Positions 10,336 through 21,744 of a DNA stretch of 64,000 bases are shown here, piece by piece (the stretch's first letter is position 1; each line of letters begins with the position of its first letter). The notes below the pieces were generated by a model. The model had not been told where the DNA came from and ran no database searches. It saw only the letters and a list, made by a program, of their open reading frames with translations. A program made the position numbers and the translations under genes. This stretch comes from Microvelia longipes (Eukaryota > Arthropoda > Insecta > Hemiptera > Veliidae), in NCBI GenBank assembly GCA_018340805.1, contig JACMZG010001908.1:35490506-35554505 (forward strand), read 5' to 3'.

Positions 10336-11278
10336 TTTTAAGTGAGGAGTCATTTAACTCATATGGCTTGTGAGTTAACGCACAAGGCTTGGAGGTGGGT
10401 TGATTGCAAACTTAAAATGCTATCCCACGTCTCCTTCACGAATTTTTTAAGATAGAGACGTACTTTTAATTTAATTTAAAACTACTTAAATGCCAAAGAG
10501 TACAAAGTTTTTTTTTTGATTTTTAACCGCTGGTTAAAATCAAAATTTTGATTTTGAACTTTAAATTTTAAAAATTTGATTACTAGGCCCCTTTTATAAT
10601 GTGATTTTAAACTCAAAACCAAAATTTTAATGTAAAATATAAATTTTTGAAGCCGTGCTAAGCTGGCGAAAAATACGCATAAAATAGCAACGGATAAATT
10701 CTAGTCTTCTATTCTTAAGTGGCTCCCTTCAAAAGAACTATAGTTTTAAATACAAATTTGTGTACGGCGCAGCCACGTTAGTTTTGTTTTAAATCTGTTT
10801 TTAGACCATGATTACTGGCAACACTGTAAACATTTTAATTTTCCGCCAATCTGAACAGCCATTTTAGTTTTCGAGAAAATCTTTTAAGTGTCCGTCGGTT
10901 TATTGTTTTAGATCAACTTAATTAATTATATTGGTAATAAATTATTTTTGCGTCGGTTGGTTATCCCCTCATGGAGTAGAGAGCAAGCCATCTGATAATG
11001 AAGTCGTAAGTATGCCCCATTTGTAGATACTTGATGAGCTGAGGAAGTTTCTCCATGACCGGGAAGAGCTAACGTGTTATTTATTGTAAAATCCACTATT
11101 GCATTTATAACGATTATTGTATTTCCACATTTATTTTATTTAGTTCAGAGACTATCTCTCGCTTGAGACAGATGACAGTACTGTCATAAGTAAAATGATG
11201 TTAAAATATGAGTTCAGCGATTGTGACAGGACTGTCGAGATAGACCTCCTTTTATTTCATGGTGCACATTATAGTATA
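10336..11278. other. Unassigned sequence with a possible first exon
   Basis: No gene is proven. At 10998 an ATG is followed by AAGTC and then GTAAGTAT, a consensus 5' splice site. Upstream there are GC-richer elements (GGCAACACTG at about 10818, CAGCCATTTTAG at about 10857) of the sort seen near invertebrate promoters. No matching downstream exon was found. Confidence 0.2.
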
Positions 11279-11772
11279 TGTAGTACGTTTACACACACTT
11301 TAGATCTGCGGATCGTATAGAGTATGATCTCTCAATACGGTAATATTAGCTGTATGAACCATGCGGAGGGGATCCGATCGCATACGCTAGAACTAGGGAG
11401 ATGGAAACTAAATGGATCCCCCGATACGCTGTCTTTTTGTGTGTGTACCTTTAGAGACGATCGTATTTAACGGATAACCTTCTCGCTGAACTTTTATTTC
11501 ACTTCTATATAACCGTTTTTGATCAAATAACTTTTGGAATATTATCTTTTTTAGTGTAACTTTATTATTATGCAAAGAAATCACAATTTAATTAAATATA
11601 TTTTTGTTTTAAACTTCCTTATAACCAAAAGTGAACCTTCACTATACAAGACGCCATGTTTTGGCGGATCAGTTATCACTCGATCGACTAAACAAATACG
11701 CTGCAAGAACCGTTATTGTATACGTATTCTATACGATCCGCGGATCTAGAGTGTTTGTGAACGTACTAATGG
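11279..11772. mobile_element. Inverted-repeat element, about 490 bp
   Basis: The left end TACGTTTACACACACTTTAG followed by ATCTGCGGATCGTATAGA is inverted at the right end (TCTATACGATCCGCGGATCT, then AGTGTTTGTGAACGTA at 11756-11770). The internal sequence has no reading frame; it contains 'gccatgttttggcgga'. It is likely a non-autonomous DNA transposon. The superfamily is not clear because no target duplication stands out. Confidence 0.6.
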
Positions 11773-11844
11773 TTTTAATGACTTGACAGTGAGGGGAAAT
11801 AATGCAGAAAGCTGAGGTTAGTCTTGGTTGTTAAAATTAGTGAG

Positions 11845-12118
11845 CGCAGCGGTTGACTAAAACTGTTGTACCATTCACGAGAAAAATAAATTTGGATGGA
11901 GCCAGGGATCTGCTACTAAATGGCAAGTCTCTTGAGCTATCTTGTTTAATAAGTATCTTGGGGTTGTTCTGGATGCTGAACTCACTTGGGGGCAGCACCT
12001 GGAAGCTAAGGTGGACTTGACTCTCTAGAGAGTCGGCCAAGAGGATGCTATCACATCTTCAACGGACAGCTTGCAGGAGCATAGTGGGTACTATGAGAAC
12101 TGCACCCACCTTAGCTTA
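11845..12118 (+). pseudogene. LINE reverse transcriptase C-terminal part, broken
   Basis: Translation gives PFTRKINLDGARD, LLLNGKSLELS and, after a frame change, YLGVVLDAELTWGQHLEAKV, a stop, then RSIVGTMRTAPT. This order is typical of the region after the RT catalytic core in I-group and Jockey-like non-LTR retrotransposons, including the 'YLGVxLDxxLxW' motif. The RT core itself is missing; the left edge lies close to the inverted-repeat element that ends at 11772. At least one frameshift and one in-frame stop are present. The same protein continues at 12195 after an AT-rich insertion. Clade assignment within the I group is inference. Confidence 0.75.
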
Positions 12119-12192
12119 GGTGGTGCAGTTTTAATATTTATTAATTATTTTTAATTAATTATTAATTAATAAATTAATAATATTTAATACCA
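12099..12192. repeat. Palindromic insertion inside the LINE frame
   Basis: First a hairpin (12099-12130: ACTGCACCCACC against GGTGGTGCAGT), then an A/T-only palindromic stretch (12130-12187). It splits the expected protein between TMRTAPT and GLPPLDLYLKYEAM. Confidence 0.65.
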
Positions 12193-12194
12193 CA

Positions 12195-13345
12195 GGGCTT
12201 CCCCCGCTCGACCTATATTTAAAGTATGAGGCAATGGCAGCCTCCTACCCCCTACATTGTGCAGGCCAATGTTAAAGGTATCATTTTAACATTGAACATG
12301 GTTTCAGCTGCCATCATGGTACATGACAGTATGGTTCCTAGGTGGAATTTTGAGACTAATTGGACCCATGTGACCCCATCTTAGGAAGATTGGGAACTTA
12401 AGACACGGGTCATACCTTCATCCCTTGAGATATTTGGTTTACCGATAGTTCTCGGATGGAGGGGTTGTCAGGGGCTGACATATTTTGTGAGGAACTCCAG
12501 CATAACATCAGTGTAAATAAAATTTGCCACAGTTTTTCATGCTGAGGTATTTGCCATTCTTGCCAGCTCTCAAACTCTTCTGAGAGAGGCTCGCACTGGA
12601 TCACAGATCTACATCTGTGTAGACAATCAAGCAGCCATTAATGACCTGGCTGTTTACAAGTGCTCATCTAAGCTGATCCAGGAGTGCCTTGAGTCACTCA
12701 ACAATCTTGGGCTGGACAATGAGGTTCAACTACTATGGGTTACAGGACACCGCGGTATAGACGGCAATGAGCAGGCTGATCAATTTGTAAGGCTGGGCTC
12801 CAGCACTATTCCGTCTCTCCCAGAGCCTGTAGTAGGTGTCTCGCACTGTGTTGTTAAAACAGGCCTTAGAGACTCCATGCTCAGAGCCTTTAAAAACCTG
12901 TGGTTAAACTCTATAGGAATGAGGTAGTCCAAGCTGCTTATAAAGGTCCGTCTAAGAAGCTTATCAGGTCACTCATAGCCCTGAAAAAAAGTACCTGTCA
13001 CTTAATTACTGGTATTCTTACTGGTCATTGTTGGCTTAATCGCCATTTACACCTGTTAGGACTGGCAGCTAGTCTCATGGGCAGGTTGTGTGAGGAGGAA
13101 GAGGAAACCTTCACATGTGCTAAGTACTTGTCCTGCTTTGGCCTACCTTAGATGGCAGACATTTGGTCTTGCCAGCGTGTCTGTACAGGAACTTAGTAAA
13201 TTACCCCTCAACAAGTTGATAACTTTCTGTGAATCAATGGACTTGTTCAGGGGATTAGGAGAGAATCCTTACTTGCCCGGGTTTGCACTGAGGATCCAAA
13301 TAAGCAGTTTAATGCTCTGATTTATTCCCCCAGTTCATAATAAAA
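12195..13345 (+). pseudogene. LINE RNase H domain and C-terminus, broken
   Basis: It opens with GLPPLDLYLKYEAMAASYPL, the segment between RT and RNase H. RNase H catalytic blocks follow: TDSSRMEGLSGA (12431), FHAEVFAIL (12535), ICVDNQAAIND (12610) and VTGHRGIDGNEQAD (12735), so the D, E, D and final D positions are all still readable. The tail has LCEEEEE (about 13090), then after a frame change CPALAYLRW and LSKLPLNKLITF, like the C-terminal knuckle of I-group LINEs. Several stops and at least three frameshifts show the copy is dead. The enzyme would have removed the RNA strand during target-primed reverse transcription. Confidence 0.8.
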
Positions 13346-13990
13346 AAAGAGAGTGCAGTGAGCCAGAAATTTTTACAGTATTAAGATTTTATCTCCTATA
13401 TTGTGGACCCTTGGGCTCTTTCTTAAAGTTGGGTCCTGAACTGCCTGGGTGCAAAACATTTGAGAATGGGGGATGCCCTTATTTGCCCTTTTCTTGAATT
13501 CAACTTAAAGTATAAACAATTTGATAGACCAAAAATTAATTAATCATAAAAATAATATTATAAAATACTACACAAAAGAAATATAAAAAAACATCGCCTA
13601 GAAGATACGGGTAAAATAACCTGATTTGTTTACATAGTTCATTTCTGCTCCTTTCTTGAAGGGATTTTTTTTTCTTTAGAATCGGAGGTGCCTGAACTGA
13701 CCTGTCAAGATTTTTTAAGTAGTCGATAAGCTGTAGGGTGCATTCAATTAGACAAACTTATTATGTGATAGGACGGACTCAGCTTCATGGTTTGATTCCG
13801 AACATTCTCCTATTGCTAATCCTATATTTTTACATTACTTTAGTCACAAATCCATGTCCATTATCCAAGTTAAATGTAAGTTAAGGCAACAGAATGCTTT
13901 GCATCTTTTGTAATTCCTATTGTTCCTATGACTATCACTTAACTTGCATTTTACAGCCTAGCAAATATCATTGAGTGATATATTATATAT
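13346..13990. other. Unassigned AT-rich sequence
   Basis: It may include the 3' untranslated part of the LINE near 13350-13500, but no poly(A) tail or flanking duplication marks its end. Confidence 0.35.
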
Positions 13991-15405
13991 CAGTCGACAT
14001 ATGTGTACAGCAAAGGCGAACTGTACAGTAAGGACAAGGGCGGCAGCTGGCCCCTTAGCCAAAAATAAATTAAAAAAAAAACTACGAAAATTAGAAAATG
14101 ATTAACTGGTCTAAAATATTCAAAACACAAGAGTCAAAGGAGGCTGATACTCTAAAGAGTATCATGTATCGTATCGGGAGTAGATACATAAAGAGCTCCT
14201 AGAGACAAATGTTTTTAACGTACTTAAAAATATTCTCTATTTGTTACATAAATTTAGGTCCTTTAAGGCCCCTATTCTTTACACTTGGTCCTTTAAATGT
14301 CCCAAAGGGAAGACTAGGAAAGACTAAGGGGCCCTTAACATACTTGATCAAGGTCTTGAGCACTACAAAAGGGCCCTAAAGATCAAACATAAAATAGTTC
14401 AGTTTAAAATTTCATTTAAATGAATTAACTTATAAAGTTTATTTTATACTTACTTATTTATTTTATTTACTAAAGTTTATTTTAATTTATTTAGATAAAA
14501 TAATATCATTTGATTTTATTTTATTAAGTATGAAATTAAAATTAAATTAAGCTTGCTATAATCATTAATACTACTCTATTATTATAGGACCTCCCCTCCA
14601 ATTGGACCCCTTGAGATTTAGGTTTGGGCCCTTTTAGGCTTAACTCTCCTCGAGCCATTTTGGCTCAGTCCTATGTCCCCCAAATACTCCAGGCATATGT
14701 CCACGCCACTGGACATATGTGTACAGCAGGGGCCAGTGAGGACAAAGGTGACAGCTCTCCTTGGCCCCTGTAGTCAAAAATAAACTTAAAAATAAAAAAA
14801 AATGATAAAGTTGCATAAAAGGGCTCTAGATATTTGTTTTTTAAGGGACTTAAATATATTATAAATTTTAGATCTTTATGGCTCCTATTTTCTTTATGGA
14901 TTTATTGTTTTAAGTACATAAAAAATTCTCAATTCGCTACCTAATTCTAGATTCTTTAAGGCTCCTACTCTTTATACCTGGGCCTTCAACAACCTTATAA
15001 GGAAAACTAGGGCCACAGGGGGCCCTAATTCTTGATCAGGGTGAAGCAGCAGACAAGAAGCCTAGAGATTAAGTATGAAATAGTTAAATTAAACATTACA
15101 ATTAAAGGAATTAACTTTAGTTTTTTTGAAGTTGGCTAATTTTTACTTAAGTTTATTTTAATTTATTGAAATAAAATAATTTCATTTCATTTGATTTTAT
15201 TAAATAATAAAATAAATTATATTAAGCTTGCTATTATCATTAATACTACTTTAAAAGTAGTATTTACTAGTTAATATAATATTACTAGTTAAAAGTAGAC
15301 CCCTCTTCTTCGGAAGTAATATAGGAACATCCCCCCCCCTGTTAGGCCCCTTGAGATGTAGATTTGGATCCTTTTAGAACAAACTCTCCTTGGGTCTTTT
15401 GGGCT
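13991..15405 (+). repeat. Diverged direct tandem duplication, period about 716 bp
   Basis: Unit 1 runs 13991-14706 and unit 2 runs 14707-15405. Matching blocks in the same order are CATATGTGTACAGC (13998 and 14714), 'ggcccctattctttac' with 'ggctcctactctttat', 'aattaagcttgctata' with 'atattaagcttgctat' and a closing 'ggctcagtcc' (14664 and 15393). Small indels differ, and unit 2 carries an extra hairpin-like 'tactttaaaagtagta'. No coding function is visible. Confidence 0.8.
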
Positions 15406-15884
15406 CAGTCCACCACTCGTGTACTGAGCAAAAAACTCTTAGTTTTTAGCAATTGTATTTATTTCAAGAGATTTTGACAGGTTAGAAGGTACCAGGCAAA
15501 TGGCCTGGTTTAATTTGTTTGTTCCTTTTAAAATTATTTTTTAATACTTTTAAAAAATTATATAATTTCAGTTTCACCTTGACTGACATAAAATTTGTGA
15601 CCCTGTATAATGTCAACCAAACTTATAATTAAAATTTAATTATTGATAAATTTATTACATTTTAATTCATATATTAATTGTTTCAGATAGCCTGTCATCA
15701 TCAACCCACCTCCTTCATCAAATTCAGGTAATTACTTAAAAATTTGTAGTATTTACATGATTTGTGACTTAATCACCATAATATTCTTGTCTAAGGATAA
15801 ATTAATCATTTTAGTGGTACATTTTATTTGTTGTTGTTAGATTTTGTTGGTTAAAACAAAATTATTACAAAATTTTTACTTTTC
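15406..15884. other. Unassigned AT-rich sequence
   Basis: No gene or repeat family recognised. Confidence 0.4.
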
Positions 15885-16660
15885 CTCACCTACTACCGTC
15901 GGGTATAAAGAAAGTATTGCGTTCATTAGGATTTCAGGTTATTAAAGGTGATAACTATTATCTGTGGTTCACCCTAAAAATCTAAAATTGAGGTTTCATC
16001 ATAATTATCAATTTCAGGCATTTTTATGATGTTCTGAGTGGTTTTATCGTGCTCTCTGTCTTTGTCACAAATAATTCCTGCTGTGTTTAGGCTAGAGAGT
16101 TGAAACTAGGCACAAAAACAGACATTAGGTCTAGACCTAATGAACTAGTTCTGCCGCGCGGAAGATATTATTTTTCATACTATGATAACCTGTTTTGCTG
16201 AGTCATCAAAAATTGTAATAATTGAAAATTTTACAAATCAAGTTGAAATTTAAAAAACAAAATTTAATTTTGATAATGGTTGCCATTTTGAAAATATGGA
16301 CCATTACATTTTATAATTTTAGCGGCCTATAAATTTAATTTTTTTTAACTTCTTTTCAACGTTCAACCAATAGTTAGATTGTGAAACTTAAAAAAAAAAT
16401 AGCAGTGGAAATTCCATAGCTATTCCACTTTAAGTATATTATTGGCAAAATATATTATATATTACATGAAAAAGTTTATTTATGTCTCTCAAAATCATGA
16501 CATTTATTCCATTAAATTAAAATTAGCAAATTATATGGATATCATTATAAATATAGAACTATTATTCTTATAAAGAACTATACTAATAAAACACTAGGCT
16601 GCCAAGTAAAATTACAGGTCATTAATGCATTCATGAACATTAGAAGTATTACCTGAATTA
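15885..16660 (+). repeat. Rep-B copy 1
   Basis: Shares with Rep-A the start ('gggtataaagaaagtattg') and the 'gatgttctgagtggtttt' block. It then diverges into 'ggtctagacctaatgaact', 'gccgcgcggaagat' and a long AT-rich part ending 'ctaggctgccaagtaaaa' with 'aatgcattcatgaacatta'. The same order is seen at 56695-57750. There is no 5S-like segment. Confidence 0.75.
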
Positions 16661-16734
16661 ACCTATCTAATTTATTACTTTTCTTATCCTTAACCTAATG
16701 GTATGATATCCTAGATCAGTGGTTCCCAACCATT

Positions 16735-16985
16735 TTACTTTTCATCATTTATACCATAGGTATATAGAAAAAGTATTGTGTTTGCAAAAAAAAATCCAAA
16801 ACTGGGATGAGGTCATAAAAAATATTTTCCGAGTAGCACTACTAAACCTATATATAGACTGATTTTTGTACAAAGTTATAAATAAACTAGGAGCTACAAT
16901 GATAACAGACACACTCACACATACATACAGATCAATTTAAAAAAAGACACTCAGGAGACCTTAAAATCACCTGAAACTGATTTCA
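16735..16985. repeat. Two Rep-A ends fused head to head
   Basis: 16735-16805 is the Rep-A start on the plus strand (CATAGGTATATAGAAAAAG). From 16806 the sequence is Rep-A on the minus strand (GGTCATAAAAAATATTTTCC through CACTCAGGAGACC). An inversion or a template switch with deletion would produce this. Confidence 0.65.
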
Positions 16986-18525
16986 CCTAAAATGTATAAA
17001 GAATGATAGGTTGGTTTATTTAATTTGTTTAATATATCTTTCTTGACGGTTTAGTGATTTTATTGCTTTGGAAATTATTTAGTTAATTGCTATTGCTTGT
17101 CAACAAAGAAATTAACTCTGCAATAAATTACCTCTTCATCGCTTAGTAAAATAATCTGCCATTACACAAGTAGCTTTTATATGAATGGGTAGGAATAAAT
17201 AGAATATGTAGGTTTATATTAATTTTAATTTTTTATTTAATTAAAAATCTCATAGGGGCAATTTTCTAATACAAATTGACTAAAAAGCTGCAAATTAATA
17301 TGAAAAAATCCTGAATGAACTCTGTTTTAAACATTTAAGATTATAGTACATTAGATCTAGCTACACGAACTTTCATAGTTGTAGGAAGTGCTGCATTCTA
17401 TGATTAAACTTAGTAACTACGTTGTTAAGAATACTATTACAACTGAAGGTTGTAATTATTGTCATTCTTCTTTCTTATTTTTTAAATTATATAACAGCAA
17501 CATATTTTATTAAATACATTTATATGAATTAATTTTAAATAATGATATTTTTTATGAAATAATAATTAGTGGTTTCATTCTAATTTCTAATATTTATCGA
17601 GTGAAATCTTAAATAATTTAACCAATGAGGTAGCCTGATGTGAATTCAATGATTAAATTATTCTTTATAATGGAATAACAGTGTGTAAAATGAATTAAGA
17701 AACCTTAAAAACTCTCATTTGAGCTTTATATGAAGTAATATTGGAAAAAAATGGTAGTCCAAATTATTTTATCGCATAGAGTGAATATGATCATTGCAAT
17801 TAAATAATAAGATCCTTTTCATTTTTTGGGATTAAATAAGTTTAGCAAATATTGAAGGCCTCACTTGTATTGATATAGGAAACATTTCCGAATTAATTTT
17901 AAAAAATTATGTGACATTATAACTAAAACATGACCTACTGTTATACCTACTTGAGGAACAGTGATGTCATTTTGGTGATTCTAGAACTCTTACAAAATTA
18001 ATTACTCTAAACATTAATTTAAACTTATTTAAAATTTAGATTAGATCTGCTAGATTCGTTTTTAGGGGGTTTTACTTTTATTTTTTAATTTTCCTAACGT
18101 ATTACTTATGTTATATAGGAAAACTAATGAGTATGCAATAAAAATCTTGATGTTTTTACAATCTTATTAGTTGTTATTAGATTTTATCAAATAGTTTGTC
18201 TATTTATGCCACGAGGGATAGAATTTGAAACAATAATCAACCTTTTGGCCTATGTGTGCATTTTATTGGCCTATAAAACAGGGGGAGCATAAAGGCAAAA
18301 AAGTGTCGCCACTGTTTTTCAAGGGAAATAGATGGGCATTAGACAACTTATTCCATATAGAGTTTAAAAGTAATGGAGAAGCATATAAAGCTTTTGTTTT
18401 TCACTTTTAAGATCTAACACGCTTTATGTCAACAGACATTTCTAGTAATTTTTTATTTACACAGGATTCATAACTCTATAATCTTAAACAAGGTAAGAAT
18501 AACTTTAAATATGTACTATTAACAA
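16986..18525. other. Unassigned AT-rich sequence
   Basis: About 1.5 kb with no recognisable gene, RNA or repeat. 'ttggcctatgtgtgcatttt' and 'ttggcctataaaacag' (18245-18285) form a weak direct repeat. Confidence 0.4.
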
Positions 18526-18529
18526 CTAC

Positions 18530-18965
18530 ATCATTAGTCTAATTAGTTCAATTAGCATTAGTTTAATTTTTAACAAATGACCTGTATATGGTTTTTAAAA
18601 AATGTAAAATCCAATATTGTAAATAATCCAATTGAGTTGAAGTTCGGTATAGTGCATACCTTTACATAATAAATAATTACAAGTTTCGTATGACAAGTGT
18701 ATCGACGATTTTTGTTGGATCATATAAGTTAAGCAGCATAGAGTGTGGTCTGCGGAATGGATGGATGCTCACTGGGAATGGAACAAGTGTATTTACTATG
18801 TGAGGAAGAGTGATGTGAGTCCAAAGACAAGTAGCACTATAAATTTTGTGATTTTCATGTTCTGAGGATGAGCAAAGTTAGTCCGAAGTAGGGAGGATAA
18901 GCGCAATGATCCATCCGATATGATGAGAAAAAGTTCTGAGGTTTCCCATACCTGACTTTTTCTTT
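18530..18965 (+). repeat. Rep-A 3' half with 5S-like part
   Basis: Starts in the Rep-A middle (CATTAGTTTAATTTTTAACA). The 5S-like part (18728-18780: AAGTTAAGCAGCATAGAGTG, then GGATGGATGCTCACTGGGAA) and degenerate hairpin sites follow. It ends CCCATACCTGACTTTTT. A second piece of the same tail lies at 19075-19170. Confidence 0.75.
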
Positions 18966-19074
18966 CTGGGATAATCAAAATATCTAAGCAAGCCCAAAGT
19001 CATAAATAAGACATAATAAGAAGTAAAGTAAAACATAAATTTTGTGTTTTTATTTAGGGGTATATTGTTTAAGG

Positions 19075-19170
19075 GTGAGTAATGTAAGATGTAATTCCAA
19101 AGTGAGGACGTGTGTATCAAATCTGATAAAGTAATCAAAATATGGCAAGATAAAATTCTGAGACTCCCCA
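19075..19170 (+). repeat. Rep-A tail fragment
   Basis: The order GTAATGTAAG, AAAGTGAGGACG, ATCTGATAAAG and TCTGAGACTCCCCATAC resembles the end of the preceding copy with heavy decay. Confidence 0.4.
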
Positions 19171-19405
19171 TACATAAGTTTGTATTTAATTTTATGGACA
19201 AAATAAATTAAATATATTTTGATTTTTTTTAATTAGATTTACTTTCAGGAATAAATTAAATTTAAAATATTGTTCCATTTGTTTCTAAGTAATTATGTAA
19301 AGTAGTAAATGTGCGCCTTACAATTCCCTGTTTACTATCCTGCAACGCACGACTGTTATAAGGTTTAGTTTGACTTACCCAAACTCCGGGGTTGATAATT
19401 TAATT

Positions 19406-19690
19406 TTTACTTTTCCTCATTTATACTGTAGGTATATAGGAAAAGTATTGTGTTAGCAAAAAAATCTGGAACCGGAAATATCCGTTTCAGGTGTTTCTTA
19501 GGCCTCCTGAGTGGTTTTCTCAAAGTTGTCTGTCCGCTATCATCGTATCTCCTAGTGAATTCATGCTAGAGAGTTGAAACTTCGTTCAAAAATCAGTCTA
19601 CCGCTGTTGTGCTATTCGGAAAATATTTTTCATAACGTCATTAACCCGCAATAATGACTTCGCAATAATGATTTTTAAGAGAAAATCCCT
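19406..19690 (+). repeat. Rep-A 5' fragment
   Basis: Clean start TTTTTACTTTTCCTCATTTA, then TGTAGGTATATAGGAAAAG through ATTAACCCGCAATAATGACT. It is cut before the middle and has no 5S-like part. Confidence 0.8.
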
Positions 19691-21054
19691 TAATATGATT
19701 GCGCATGCTGTCATTTGTTTGTTTATGACAATCTCTGATTTTTTTTTTAAATATTGGCCTTTTGTAATTTTTTTTGTTATGTAGCAAATGTCATAACTTT
19801 AGTTATCCGATTTCGAAAACACTCGTAAATTATATAGGAAATTTTATCAGCTTTAAAACATGTTCTCTTCATGTTTTGCTCCCGACCTACAGGGAACCAC
19901 TTATTGCAAGAAAACTTGAATTGGTGCGATTTTGTAATATTTTGAGCGAGCGCATTTATATGAAGGGCTCCACTCTGGATAGGCAGATTTTCCTTTTCCT
20001 TTACGATTTAAAGTATATTATCAAAAAAATTTGATTTGAAGTTGTACAAAATGAGTCACATTTTTTAGGCCTGGCTAAATGCTGTTTTATGTTCTTCTTG
20101 GCGACTGTCGATGTTAGATATGAATATCTTTGCAACGTACTTGATCTTTTATCGCATCAAGTTTTTTTTCTATAGCTGTTAGGTGTCATAATAATAGTGT
20201 GATTGACTTGATTATACTAATGGCAGCTATTGCAAAGAACTTAATGCGTATATCGCATAAATGGATCTGTACATCATATCCCTGTATATATGATGTATGG
20301 GTACTTATCATGAATCTGTATGCTGCTATTTTGTGTTAAGTGTTTGTATGTTGCGTTTTTCATGTAGTCGATTCTGTTGGTTGTTTTCTGTAAATGCTAA
20401 AGTTCAGTTTGTAGTGCTTTGCGTTATTGTCATATTTGTGTAGTTAAGTCGTTTGTTTGTCTGTTTACTTTTCTAACGTATTTTTTTGATGTACTGCGTT
20501 CTTGAATTAAAAAAGTCTATAGGTGTTATATTCTTCAGATTCAACTATAATAAATTGTTTATTCGCTTATGTGAATGTTTCTCGTACTTTTTTTAATTGA
20601 GCATTAGTAAATGAAAGATTAAACTAATTACAGATTAAATTTTTATCACCAGTTACTCAAAACAATTTTTAATCTTCAACTAAACCAATTTAATTCAATC
20701 CAATTTTTAATGGTCCATTAGTTTGTTTTTCCAAATTGTCATGCGCGTAGACAATTACACTACGTGTTTAAAAAAATGATACTTTTAAACAACTGTATAA
20801 ATTGGACATTTTCACAAATAGTTCAATCATACCAAGCTGATAAAGTTTATTAGGTGATTTAATTGGAGGGTTTTTATGAATGAAAACAATTTTTTTTGAC
20901 ATGTTAGGTTCTAGTCCGGCGGTGACGTCATTGCAGGAATAAGTATAGACAACTTACATTATAATACTAACAAATTAGAGCACTACTACTTAAAAAAGTC
21001 AAATTTTAAAATAAATTTTTCAAAATAAGTTTTGAAAGTTTATGTATCAATTAT
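19691..21054. other. Unassigned AT-rich sequence
   Basis: An 86-codon frame at 19774-20034 has no domain I recognise and no upstream or downstream gene context. I leave it uncalled. Confidence 0.4.
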
Positions 21055-21059
21055 TGCCT

Positions 21060-21135
21060 TACTTGGCTTAGGGGTCAAAGCGGACGCTCAGTGAATCGAA
21101 GGTTAGCGGTTCGTATCGGCGTAGGTTAGCGGGCG
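21060..21135 (+). repeat. tRNA-like sequence, possible SINE head
   Basis: TGGCTTAGGGGT (21065) fits a Pol III A box, and GCGGTTCGTATCGG (21105) fits a B box 40 bases later, the spacing found in tRNA genes. A T-run at 21142 could end transcription. The arms do not close into a full cloverleaf, so it is more likely a SINE head or tRNA relic than a working tRNA gene. Confidence 0.4.
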
Positions 21136-21241
21136 TATTAATTTTTTTTTTGTTTATTTTTGATCTTTTGAATATTTCTGAGTCCAACTGATTTTTGATC
21201 GAAACAATTTTCCGTGCATTATGAAATGATTGCCGGTTATT

Positions 21242-21317
21242 TATTCGGTTTTTACCGAATAAATAGTTACTATTCGGTTTTTACCGAATAATAGTACTAT
21301 TCGGTATTTACCGAATA
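21242..21317. repeat. Three tandem 20-bp hairpins
   Basis: TATTCGGTTTTTACCGAATA at 21242-21261 and again at 21271-21290, and TATTCGGTATTTACCGAATA at 21298-21317. Each has perfect 8-bp arms. The last one runs into a Rep-A copy at its CCGAATAGCAC block. Confidence 0.9.
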
Positions 21318-21425
21318 GCACAACTAAACCTATACTTTTGTACTAAGTTTCAACTCTCTACCATAAATGTTCCGAGAGCTAATATAGTAAGGCACACTCA
21401 CATATACAGACAGACAACTTTGTCC
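21310..21425 (-). repeat. Rep-A fragment
   Basis: CCGAATAGCACAACTAAACC, then TTTCAACTCTCTACCATAAA and CAGACAGACAACTTTG. The rest of the element is missing on both sides. Confidence 0.75.
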
Positions 21426-21744
21426 ACTCTGCACTTAATACAGTTTCGAGAAACCCAAAACAGACTTTAATGGCTCATTATTTACTAATCTCCCATTAAA
21501 ATTGTTTAATTGACGTTCGAGAAACCGGTCATAAGACTTATTTCTTTACTCTCTGTACTGTTATCAGTTGGTCTTATTTTTTCGCAGTATTAGAGTTTAT
21601 TTACCGTAGAAAATGTGCATTTTCCCTGAACAAAACAAACTAGTCAATACGTTGTACATTGTAAGACAACCTTACTAATACAGCCCATTATCATTCGATC
21701 AATCCTGGTCTTAAATGATTTAATTCGTTACCTGATCATTAAAA
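21426..21744. other. Unassigned AT-rich sequence
   Basis: Nothing recognised before the LT element. Confidence 0.4.

Noticed and set aside
19774..20034. 86-codon frame as a gene
   Set aside because: No recognisable domain, no splice or promoter context, and such lengths arise by chance in 64 kb.
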